From: Acidobacteriota bacterium
GTDB taxonomy: Bacteria; Acidobacteriota; Polarisedimenticolia; J045
Assembly: GCA_024276295.1 (NCBI GenBank)
Contig: JAJRXN010000095.1
Location: 1 to 11,231, forward strand
Direction: 5' to 3'
Length of the DNA: 11,231 nucleotides
In this document: one piece after another, positions 1-5,696 of the stretch
Layout of the letters: the number at the start of each line of letters is the position of its first letter
Numbering within the stretch: position 1 is the first letter of the stretch
Notes under the pieces: generated by a model
Database searches by the model: none
What the model was told of the DNA's origin: nothing
What the model saw: the letters and a program-made list of their open reading frames with translations, nothing else
Position numbers and translations under genes: made by a program

Positions 1-396
1 ATGCGCCGCGTCGAGCGCCGCCGCCGACTGGATGCCGACGTCGAGCACCTTCGGTGCGGGGAGCAGGTGCCCTTCCCGGGTGTGCCGGTCGAGCGTCGTG
101 CCCTCGAGGTACTCCATCGCGATGAACGGCATGCCGTCCTGCTCGCCGACGTCGTAGACCGTCACGATGTTGGGGTGCGTCAGCGCGGCCGCGGCGCGTG
201 CCTCGCGACGGAAACGCTCGTACGCCTCGCGGCGCTCGTCGCCGGCCAGTCCGTCGAGCCCGTCGAGCACCTTGACGGCGACGAGACGATCGAGGCTCGG
301 ATCCCTGGCCAGGAACACGCGCCCGAACGCGCCGCGCCCGAGTTCCCGGACGACGGTGAAGCGACCGAACGTTGTGGGGCTCTGCGTCTCGGGCAT
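1..396 (-). CDS. Serine/threonine protein kinase, N-terminal part (cut by window edge)
   Basis: The visible 132 codons form the N-lobe of a Hanks-type (PknB-like) Ser/Thr kinase, which transfers phosphate from ATP to protein Ser/Thr. Seen: a glycine-rich loop LGRGAFGRVFLARD (residues 19-32), the ATP-anchoring lysine in VAVKVL (Lys42), an alpha-C glutamate in RFRREARAAAALTHPNIV (Glu65), and a hinge FIAMEYLEG (91-99). The fragment stops at ...ALDAAH, just before the HRDxKPxN catalytic loop expected next, so catalytic residues, any membrane segment and any sensor domain lie outside the window. The ATG at 394-396 starts directly before the conserved FGRFTVVRELG segment. There is little N-terminal extension, so the kinase domain is at the extreme N-terminus. 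The gene is divergent from the B3/B4 gene across a 170-bp gap. Family assignment is secure; substrate and regulation cannot be seen. Confidence 0.93.
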   Translation of the reverse strand, partial: MPETQSPTTFGRFTVVRELGRGAFGRVFLARDPSLDRLVAVKVLDGLDGLAGDERREAYERFRREARAAAALTHPNIVTVYDVGEQDGMPFIAMEYLEGTTLDRHTREGHLLPAPKVLDVGIQSAAALDAAH

Positions 397-481
397 CTCC
401 AGGCTTTCCGCGGGCCGCCGGCACCGCACGCCGGCGAGAGGCTACCAGCCGGCCGGGAACGGCGCATCACGCACGCCCGGC

Positions 482-511
482 TGGACGGCTCGCCGTCTGG
501 GCAAGCATAGT
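482..511 (+). promoter_or_regulatory. Possible promoter for the B3/B4 gene
   Basis: A sigma70-like pair, TGGACG (482-487) and CATAGT (506-511) with an 18-bp spacer, lies about 55 bp upstream of the GTG start at 567. Each box matches four of six consensus bases. It is one of the few AT-containing spots in this 170-bp divergent gap. Weak evidence only. Confidence 0.25.
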
Positions 512-520
512 GCGCCGGAA

Positions 521-553
521 CGCACGACGGCAGCCGCGACGGCCCGCCGTGCG
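521..553 (+). other. Inverted repeat in the leader of the B3/B4 gene
   Basis: Arms CGCACGACGG (521-530) and CCGCCGTGCG (544-553) pair at 9 of 10 positions around a 13-nt loop. The right arm ends on the first base of the ribosome binding site GGGAG (553-557). It could be an RNA hairpin affecting translation initiation or a protein-binding dyad. In DNA this GC-rich such a repeat may also be chance. Confidence 0.35.
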
Positions 554-557
554 GGAG
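553..557 (+). promoter_or_regulatory. Ribosome binding site deciding the GTG start at 567
   Basis: GGGAG ends 9 nt before GTG (567-569). The nearby in-frame ATG at 576 has no comparable Shine-Dalgarno site at good distance, so GTG at 567 is preferred. Confidence 0.5.
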
Positions 558-566
558 AATCGGGGC

Positions 567-1262
567 GTGAGCGAGATGACGCTGACGATCGACGCCGCAC
601 TGGCCCGCAAGGTGGCCGTCGCGTACGCCCGGCTCGGGGGGCTGCAGACCGGCGCGGCCCCGGCGCTCGACGACCTGCTGGACCGCGAACTCGCGCGCCT
701 GCGGACACGCGACGCCGGGCGGACGGCCGGACAGATCGAACGCCTCGCGCCGGCCCGCCGGCTCTACCGCGCGATCGGACTCGATCCGACCCGCCATCGC
801 CCGAGCCCCGAAGCGCTGCTCCGGCGGCTGCTGCGCGGCGATCCGTTCCCCCGCATCCACCCCGCCGTGGATCTGGCCAACCTGTGGGCCTGCGAGCATG
901 GCCTGCCGGTCGGCCTCTACGACGCCGGGCGGATCGCCGGGGAACGGATCACGCTCCGCCTCGGGCTTCCCGGAGAGACCTACGACGGGATCCGCAGGCC
1001 GGAGATCCATCTCGAAGGACGACTCGTCCTCGCGGACCGCGACGGCCCGTTCGGCAACCCGACCGCCGACTCCCGACGCACCGCCGTCGGACCGGCGACC
1101 CGGGACGTGCTGGCCGTCCTCTTCGCGCCGGCGGACTACCCGCGGGACCGGCTGTTCTTCTGGCTCGGCTGGCTGGAGGAAAAGGCCCGGACGCTTCTCG
1201 GAGCGGGCGAGGCACGGCTCGGACTGGCGGAGGAAGACGACGGAAGCGGTCCCGCCTGCTGA
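567..1262 (+). CDS. B3/B4 domain protein (PheRS-beta-like editing/tRNA-binding domain, free-standing)
   Basis: A 231-aa protein dominated by a B3/B4 domain, the module that in phenylalanyl-tRNA synthetase beta (PheT) edits mischarged tRNA. Here it is not attached to a synthetase. Seen: LYRAIGLDPTRHRPSPEALL (66-85), PRIHPAVDLANLWACEHGLPVG (95-116), and the family hallmark DGPFGNPTADSRRTAV (159-174). After it comes a short segment with a hydrophobic stretch (RLFFWLGWL, 195-203) typical of the domain's end. Free-standing members of this family are usually about 220-240 aa, so the length fits. No signal peptide is seen, so it is probably cytoplasmic. GTG at 567 is chosen for its Shine-Dalgarno site; an alternative ATG lies at 576. 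It is convergent with the ATP synthase operon (39-bp gap) and divergent from the kinase, so it is probably transcribed alone. By family inference it could deacylate mischarged tRNA or free aminoacyl compounds, but its substrate is unknown. Confidence 0.87.
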   Translation: MSEMTLTIDAALARKVAVAYARLGGLQTGAAPALDDLLDRELARLRTRDAGRTAGQIERLAPARRLYRAIGLDPTRHRPSPEALLRRLLRGDPFPRIHPAVDLANLWACEHGLPVGLYDAGRIAGERITLRLGLPGETYDGIRRPEIHLEGRLVLADRDGPFGNPTADSRRTAVGPATRDVLAVLFAPADYPRDRLFFWLGWLEEKARTLLGAGEARLGLAEEDDGSGPAC

Positions 1263-1283
1263 CGGAACCGCCTCCCCGAGGAT

Positions 1284-1306
1284 CCTGCTGCCGGCCGCCG
1301 GTCAGG
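1284..1306. terminator. Possible hairpin between convergent genes
   Basis: CCTG-ctg-CCGG, loop ccg, CCGG-t-CAGG forms an imperfect GC stem. It lies in the 39-bp gap between the convergent B3/B4 and atpF genes and overlaps the atpF stop codon. There is no T-tract on either side, so an intrinsic terminator is only suggested by position. Confidence 0.22.
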
Positions 1307-1835
1307 CGCTCGGCGTACCGCCTCGCTCGATCTCGGCGACGAACCGCTCGGCCAGTTCGCGATGCGCCTCGGGATCGAGCCGGGTGCGCAGCAGCCGCCC
1401 GGCAACTTCGAGCGACAGGTCGGCCACCGAGGCGCGAATCCGCTCGAGCGCCGCCCGGGTCTTGCTCTCGATCTGCTCCCGACCACGCCGGACGATCCGG
1501 TCGTACTCGGCACGGGCCTGCTCGATGATCTGCTGCCGCTCGCGGGATGCCTCCTGCTGCACGTTCTGCAGCATCTCGGCCGCCTCGCGGCGCGCGGCGT
1601 CGAGAGCCGCCTTCTGTTCCGCCAGCAGCCGCTCGGCGTCCTCGCGTGCCTTCTTCGCCCGCTCGATCGCGCCGCGGATCGCGTCGTCCCGCGCGTCGAG
1701 CTTGGCGATCATCATCTTCCAGCCGCCGCGCCAGAGAATCAGCACGACGGTCAGGAAGATGACGAGCGTCCAGACCCAGAGGTTGACCTCCAGGCGCATC
1801 AGCGCGTCGCCGCCGCCAGCGGCCAGAATCGCCAT
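1302..1835 (-). CDS. atpF: ATP synthase F0 subunit b
   Basis: A 177-aa peripheral-stalk subunit that would link the membrane a/c sector to F1. Seen: one N-terminal membrane helix (about residues 18-38, LWVWTLVIFLTVVLILWRGGW), then a long charged helix from about residue 48 to 150. The latter is rich in Glu, Arg, Lys, Ala and Gln (for example RDDAIRGAIERAKKAREDAE), as expected for the right-handed coiled coil of b. The extreme C-terminus (AERFVAEIERGG) suits contact with delta. The start is ambiguous. ATG at 1835 has GGTGAG about 7 nt upstream and is preferred; an in-frame GTG at 1856, 1 nt after the atpE stop, would add 7 residues but has no clear ribosome site. It is the last gene of the operon. 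atpH, A, G, D and C do not follow, and only one b-type gene is present (no b'). Confidence 0.93.
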   Translation of the reverse strand: MAILAAGGGDALMRLEVNLWVWTLVIFLTVVLILWRGGWKMMIAKLDARDDAIRGAIERAKKAREDAERLLAEQKAALDAARREAAEMLQNVQQEASRERQQIIEQARAEYDRIVRRGREQIESKTRAALERIRASVADLSLEVAGRLLRTRLDPEAHRELAERFVAEIERGGTPSA

Positions 1836-1857
1836 GGGAGCGCTCACCGCCCCCACC

Positions 1858-2187
1858 TCAGCGCATGAAGACGATCAGCAGGCCGACGACGAGGCCGATG
1901 ATCGCGACGCCTTCGAGCAGGAACAGCGGCAGGTTGACGGCACCGGTGATGCTCGCGGCGGCCGACGGCTGGCGCGAGATCCCCTCGGCCGCCGCCGCCG
2001 CCAGCTTGCCGATCCCCAGACCGGCACCGATGGCGATCAGTCCCGCCCCGAGACCGGCACCGAGGCCGGCGAGATCGAAGTCGAACATCGAGCCGCCACC
2101 GGCTGCTTCTTCCACGGCCAGCACCGGCGCGGCGGCGATCAGCGCGAGCACGATCCCGACAAACGCGAACCTGGCAAGTCTCTTCAT
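1858..2187 (-). CDS. atpE: ATP synthase F0 subunit c (proteolipid), with N-terminal signal-like extension
   Basis: The 109-aa rotor-ring subunit. Two membrane helices, about residues 39-65 and 83-107, are joined by the polar loop EGISRQP (68-74). The ion-binding carboxylate is Glu92 in PLFLLEGVAIIGLVVG. The glycine motif GxGxGxG is complete (Gly54-Gly60, GAGLGIG) and is preceded by further Gly/Ala repeats. Compared with Na+-binding c subunits (Gln in GxGQG, and Glu-Ser in helix 2), the Gln position is Ile59 and the Ser position is Gly93, so proton coupling is inferred. Usual c subunits are about 70-90 aa. The excess here is an N-terminal stretch, MKRLARFAFVGIVLALIAAA to PVLAVEEAAGGGS, that looks like a cleavable signal peptide. 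It lies between atpB and atpF on the same strand; its stop is 1 nt from the alternative GTG start of atpF. Confidence 0.96.
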   Translation of the reverse strand: MKRLARFAFVGIVLALIAAAPVLAVEEAAGGGSMFDFDLAGLGAGLGAGLIAIGAGLGIGKLAAAAAEGISRQPSAAASITGAVNLPLFLLEGVAIIGLVVGLLIVFMR

Positions 2188-2253
2188 CTTTTCCCGTTCC
2201 TCCGGCCGCAGTCCCCGCGTCGGGTTGGCGGCGCTTCGTCCGAGCCCGTCGGC

Positions 2254-3195
2254 TCAGTGATGGTGAATGGCCATGCCGATGAACACCCCGCTGAGCAGGG
2301 CGAACACGTACGCCTGCACGAAAGCGACGATCAGTTCGAGCAGCACCATGCCCGTTCCCAGCAGCGCCGCCGGAAACCCGCCGACGCCCCCCGGCAGGCC
2401 GTTGCTCTGAGCGGCATAGATGAACCCGAGCAGTACGGCCAGCAGTCCCATGTGGCCGGCCGTCATGTTGCCGGCGAGTCGCATCGTCAGCGCGAACGGC
2501 TTGACGAACATCGACAGCGTCTCGATCGGCACGAGCAGGAAGAAGCGCACCGGCCAGACGACGCCCTTCGGAGCGAGGTGCTTGAAATGGCCGATCACGC
2601 CGTGCTCGAGGCTGCCGAACAGGATGATCGCGAAGAACGTCAGCGTCGCCAGCGACGCGGTGACGTTGTAGCTCGCCGTGGCCGTCGACCCACCCTCGGT
2701 GATCAGACTGAGCCGCGCGAGCAACTGATGGACGATCCCGGCCCCGTCGGCCGCCATCCACGGCGGCGAGGCGTGGGTCTGGACATTGCCCGCCAGGTAG
2801 TTGGCCAGATGGATCGCATCGGCGAACGGAATCAACCCGACCAGGTTGCAGGTCAGGATGAAGAAGAAGAACGACAGGATCAGCGGGGTGACCTGGCGTG
2901 CCCAGCGCTTCCCCGCGTACTGCAGGGCGACGTCGCGGTAGAAGTGCTCGACGAACGGGTCGAGCATCTGACTCCAGCGCGTGCGCGGCACGCCGTTTTC
3001 GTCGTAGCCGCGTACCGCCATCAGCACGCCGACCACCACCAGCAGGCCGGAGACCGCCATCAGGAACACGAACTTCGACCAGCCGAAACCCCAGGCTCCG
3101 CTGTTCGCGACGTGCCCGATGATGAGGCTGCCGAGGTCGACGGCCTCGCCATGGGGGTCGCCAGCGGCGGCCAGCAGCGGCAGCAGCAGCGTCAT
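2254..3195 (-). CDS. atpB: ATP synthase F0 subunit a
   Basis: A 313-aa integral membrane stator subunit providing the two proton half-channels. Seen: an N-terminal membrane helix (about 41-61), SFFFFILTCNLVGLIPF (109-124), LATLTFFAIILFGSL (182-196), a helix with the essential arginine in FALTMRLAGNMTAGHM (Arg239, equivalent to E. coli Arg210), and a last helix with LLELIVAFVQAYVFALLSGVF (285-305). By alignment, the E. coli Glu219 position is His248 and the His245 position is Glu287, the swapped His/Glu pair also known from mitochondrial-type a subunits. Gln294 corresponds to Gln252. The protein ends in three histidines. The ATG at 3193-3195 overlaps the stop of the upstream atpI-like gene (ATGA), and AGGTGAG lies 5 nt upstream, supporting this start and translational coupling. 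Confidence 0.97.
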   Translation of the reverse strand: MTLLLPLLAAAGDPHGEAVDLGSLIIGHVANSGAWGFGWSKFVFLMAVSGLLVVVGVLMAVRGYDENGVPRTRWSQMLDPFVEHFYRDVALQYAGKRWARQVTPLILSFFFFILTCNLVGLIPFADAIHLANYLAGNVQTHASPPWMAADGAGIVHQLLARLSLITEGGSTATASYNVTASLATLTFFAIILFGSLEHGVIGHFKHLAPKGVVWPVRFFLLVPIETLSMFVKPFALTMRLAGNMTAGHMGLLAVLLGFIYAAQSNGLPGGVGGFPAALLGTGMVLLELIVAFVQAYVFALLSGVFIGMAIHHH

Positions 3196-3488
3196 CGGTG
3201 CTCACCTCGCGCGATCGAACTCGCGACTCCCCTCGCCTCGGCGCCGGCGGCGAGCAGCCAGGCGGCCAGCGCGCCGAGCATCAGCGCCGCCGGCCGGGCC
3301 CGAAACACCGCGATGCCCACGCCGATGACGAGCAGCACGATGGTCGTCCGGCCGAGCATCCGCAGCCCCCGGCGGGTCATGTGCTCTCCGAACGGCGCGG
3401 GCGGTACGTGCAGCGCCAGCGCCAGGCCGGCGCACCCCGCCCCGGTGGCGGCGAATGCGAGTGCGAAGTCGATCAGCAGCCGCGTCAC
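3192..3488 (-). CDS. atpI: Small membrane protein in the atpI position (putative ATP synthase subunit I)
   Basis: A 98-aa protein with hydrophobic stretches at about residues 5-27 (LIDFALAFAATGAGCAGLAL), 47-63 (RTTIVLLVIGVGIAVF) and 66-83 (PAALMLGALAAWLLAAGA). It has an arginine-rich loop between them and a charged tail. Sequence conservation is low, so naming rests mainly on position: directly between atpZ and atpB, overlapping both by 4 bp (GTGA at 3485-3488 and ATGA at 3192-3195). Proteins at this position (ATP-synt_I family) help assemble the c-ring or act with AtpZ in Mg2+/Ca2+ handling in some bacteria. GTG at 3486-3488 is chosen because it overlaps the atpZ stop and begins at the hydrophobic domain. 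The frame stays open upstream, but that part is only the antisense-looking Arg/Gly-rich reading of atpZ. The symbol is tentative. Confidence 0.65.
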   Translation of the reverse strand: MTRLLIDFALAFAATGAGCAGLALALHVPPAPFGEHMTRRGLRMLGRTTIVLLVIGVGIAVFRARPAALMLGALAAWLLAAGAEARGVASSIARGEHR

Positions 3489-3898
3489 TTTCGTCGTCGC
3501 CCCTCGTCGTCGCCCGCGCGCCCGCCGGCGCTCCCGAACGCCACCCGCGCGATCTCGTAGAACCCCACCAGCAGTCCCAGCAGGATCCCGCCCAGCGTCA
3601 GCCAAGGCCCGGTGCCGAACCGGCCGTCGAGCCAGTGGCCACCGAAAGCCCCGACCAGCAGCGCCGCCGTCATCGTCCACGCGGCGTTGAGATAGGGGCC
3701 GGCCTGCCGCAGCACGCGCGCGGTCTGCGCGCGCCGGTCGTCCTCCGTTTCCTCCGCGGAGCGTCGGATGCTAGCAGATCCACCCTGCCCCGCAACCGGC
3801 TCCGTCGGTGGGCGCGGCGATCCGGATGCCGCACGCCGCCCGCCCGTCTCGCCCTCGCGCCGGGGCGTCTGCCGCTCGCTGTCCCCGCCGTCGTCCAT
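3485..3898 (-). CDS. atpZ: AtpZ/AtpI-family membrane protein with long disordered N-terminus
   Basis: A 137-aa protein. Residues 1-60 are rich in Gly, Pro, Arg, Asp and Glu and look disordered. Residues about 65-119 form the AtpZ core: a first hydrophobic helix (PYLNAAWTMTAALLVGAFGG, 68-87), a short connector HWLDGRFGTGPW (88-99) matching the family's WLDxxxxTxPW pattern, and a second helix TLGGILLGLLVGFYEIAR (101-118). The tail (120-137) is Gly/Arg-rich. Typical AtpZ proteins are about 70-100 aa, so the N-terminal tail is unusual; no internal start codon near the core offers a shorter version. It begins 22 bp after the nuoM stop and overlaps the next gene by 4 bp (GTGA). AtpZ proteins are associated with F-ATPase operons and are implicated in Mg2+/Ca2+ uptake or c-ring assembly. 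Confidence 0.85.
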   Translation of the reverse strand: MDDGGDSERQTPRREGETGGRRAASGSPRPPTEPVAGQGGSASIRRSAEETEDDRRAQTARVLRQAGPYLNAAWTMTAALLVGAFGGHWLDGRFGTGPWLTLGGILLGLLVGFYEIARVAFGSAGGRAGDDEGRRRK

Positions 3899-3920
3899 GG
3901 CGCTCCCGACCCCCGTCCGG

Positions 3921-5585
3921 TCAGTGGCGAGCGCCCTCCACCGTGTGCCCGCCGATCTCTCCCGGGGCCTCTTCGGCCACGACGGCGGCCGACTCCGCGG
4001 CCGTCCGATCCGGAAGCAGGACGTCGACCTCCGCCTGCTCGAGGGCCGGAACGACCTGCTCGTTGACGAGCCGGTCGACCGGGGCCTCGAGATAGGAGAG
4101 GAAGGCCCAGGGATAGATGCCGATCCACACCGCCAGCACGACCAGCGGAATCAGCGTCCACCGCTCGCGCCAGGTCATGTCGGCCAGGTCCTGGTTCTTC
4201 GGATGGGTCACCTCGCCGAACATGGTCCGCTGGTACAGCAGCAGCAGGTAGGCCGCGCCGAGAACCACGCCGGTCGCACCGAGCACGGTCCACCAGAACG
4301 GCGCCGCCCCGAAGAACGAGTAGGCCGCCCCTCCGACCTGGGACAGACCGACGAGAATCGTCAGCTCGCCGACGAAGCCGTTGAGCAGCGGAAGGCCCGC
4401 CGACGAGAGCATCATCACCATGAAGAACACGGCGAACACCGGCATCACCCGGGCCAGCCCGCCGTACTCGCTGATCAGCCTCGTGTGCCGGCGCTCGTAG
4501 ACGATCCCGACGATCAGGAACAGCGCCCCCGACGAGATGCCGTGGTTGATCATCTGCAGCACGCTGCCCTTGACCCCGGCGATGTTCAGCGCGAACAGGC
4601 CGGCCATCGTGATTCCGAGATGGCTGACCGAGGAGTAGGCGACGAGCTTCTTCCAGTCCTTCTGGGCGAAGGCGACCATCGCGCCGTAGATCACCCCGAC
4701 CATGCACAGCCCGAGCAGCCAAGGGAGATTCCTGACCGTCTCGACCGGGAAGATCGGCACGCTGAGCCGGTAGAAGCCGTAGGTGCCCATCTTGAGCAGC
4801 ACTCCGGCGAGGATCACCGAACCGGCGGTCGGCGCCTCGACGTGCGCGTCGGGAAGCCAGGTGTGGAACGGGAACATCGGCACCTTGATCGCGAAGCCGA
4901 GGAACAGCGCCATGAACACCCAGAAGGCCCAGCTCCACTGCCCGGTGAACGCGCCGAGTTCGTGCAGCCGCACGATGTCGAACGTCCGCTCGCCGAGCAT
5001 CTCGCCGGAGAAGAAGTACAGCGCGATGATCCCGATGAGCATCAGCACCGAGCCGGCGAGCGTGTACAGGAAGAACTTCACCGCGGCGTAGATCCGGCGC
5101 GGCCCGCCCCAGATGCCGATGATGAAGTACATCGGCACCAGCATCACCTCCCAGAAGACGTAGAACAGGAACAGGTCGAGCGAGACGAACACGCCGAGCA
5201 TGCCGACTTCGAGCAGCAGGAAGTAGACGTAGTACTCCTTGACACGCGACGTGATCGACGTCCACGAGCTGAGCAGCGAGATGAACGTCAGCAGCGTCGT
5301 CAGCATCACGAGCAGCAGCGAGACCCCGTCGACGCCCAGCTTGTACTGGACTCCGAGCGACGGAATCCAGGAGTGCGTCTCGACGAGCTGGAACCCGCCG
5401 CTCGAGGAGTCCCACACCAGCAGCGGGAGCAGCGAGACGACGAACGTCAGCAGGCTGCCCCAGGTCGCGACGTGACAGATGGCCCGCGTTCGCTCCTTGG
5501 GCAGCAGGATCACGACGATCGCCACCACGAGGGGAAGGAACGTGATCACGGACAGCACGGGAATGCCGGCGAGCGCCTGATCCAT
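3921..5585 (-). CDS. nuoM: NADH-quinone oxidoreductase subunit M (complex I antiporter-like subunit)
   Basis: A 554-aa polytopic membrane protein, a proton-pumping antiporter-like subunit of respiratory complex I. Seen: FYVFWEVMLVPMYFIIGIWG (141-160) with Glu146, AIKVPMFPFHTWLPDAHVEA (232-251) with Lys234, GVLLKMGTYGFYRL (261-274) with Lys265, and GLPLLNGFVGELTIL (397-411) with Glu407. These match E. coli NuoM Glu144, Lys234, Lys265 and Glu407, so the proton path looks intact. Length is slightly above the usual ~500 aa, with a soluble C-terminal tail (about 495-554) rich in Glu and Ala. The ATG at 5583-5585 begins where homology starts; the frame is open further upstream but that part lacks family character. 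No nuoL, nuoN or nuoK flanks it. Instead atpZ follows after 22 bp, so it is probably cotranscribed with the F0 genes. MrpD- or hydrogenase-type paralogues are less likely given the M-type motifs. Confidence 0.93.
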   Translation of the reverse strand: MDQALAGIPVLSVITFLPLVVAIVVILLPKERTRAICHVATWGSLLTFVVSLLPLLVWDSSSGGFQLVETHSWIPSLGVQYKLGVDGVSLLLVMLTTLLTFISLLSSWTSITSRVKEYYVYFLLLEVGMLGVFVSLDLFLFYVFWEVMLVPMYFIIGIWGGPRRIYAAVKFFLYTLAGSVLMLIGIIALYFFSGEMLGERTFDIVRLHELGAFTGQWSWAFWVFMALFLGFAIKVPMFPFHTWLPDAHVEAPTAGSVILAGVLLKMGTYGFYRLSVPIFPVETVRNLPWLLGLCMVGVIYGAMVAFAQKDWKKLVAYSSVSHLGITMAGLFALNIAGVKGSVLQMINHGISSGALFLIVGIVYERRHTRLISEYGGLARVMPVFAVFFMVMMLSSAGLPLLNGFVGELTILVGLSQVGGAAYSFFGAAPFWWTVLGATGVVLGAAYLLLLYQRTMFGEVTHPKNQDLADMTWRERWTLIPLVVLAVWIGIYPWAFLSYLEAPVDRLVNEQVVPALEQAEVDVLLPDRTAAESAAVVAEEAPGEIGGHTVEGARH

Positions 5586-5633
5586 CGGTCCTGTCTCCGA
5601 TCGATCGACCCGCGCGGGCGGACGAAAACCGTC

Positions 5634-5654
5634 GCGGCCCGGCGAGCCGGCCGC
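5634..5654. other. GC-rich inverted repeat upstream of nuoM
   Basis: GCGGCCCGGC (5634-5643) and GCCGGCCGC (5646-5654) form a nine-pair stem with one bulged C and a 2-nt loop. It lies between the stop of the secreted-protein gene (5697) and nuoM (5585). Read on the minus strand it is followed about 5 nt later by a short TTTT, so it may attenuate or end transcription of the upstream cluster, or form part of the nuoM leader. Confidence 0.35.
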
Positions 5655-5656
5655 GA

Positions 5657-5662
5657 AAGATA
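5657..5662 (-). promoter_or_regulatory. Possible -10 element for the nuoM-atp operon
   Basis: On the minus strand TATCTT (four of six matches to TATAAT) lies in the only AT-containing patch of the 111-bp gap before nuoM, about 72 nt before its ATG. No convincing -35 box is at the right distance. If the hairpin next to it ends upstream transcription, a promoter would be expected here. Confidence 0.22.
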
Positions 5663-5696
5663 ACACGTAATGCAGGAACAGCCACGGACGGGAACG

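Noticed and set aside
898..3690. Very long plus-strand open frame (930 codons) antisense to the F0 genes
   Set aside because: It is antisense to convincing atpF, atpE, atpB and atpI-like genes, and its translation is low-complexity Arg/Ser/Ala/Asp-rich. Long stop-free frames are expected in DNA of this GC content.
3768..5663. Plus-strand open frame of 631 codons, rich in Asp, Glu, His and Gln
   Set aside because: Antisense to nuoM; the His/Gln/Asp-rich composition is the mirror of hydrophobic codons, not a real protein.
5586..5696. Sigma54-type promoter before nuoM (TGGC...TGCA on the minus strand)
   Set aside because: The GG and GC elements are 8 nt apart instead of the required 10.
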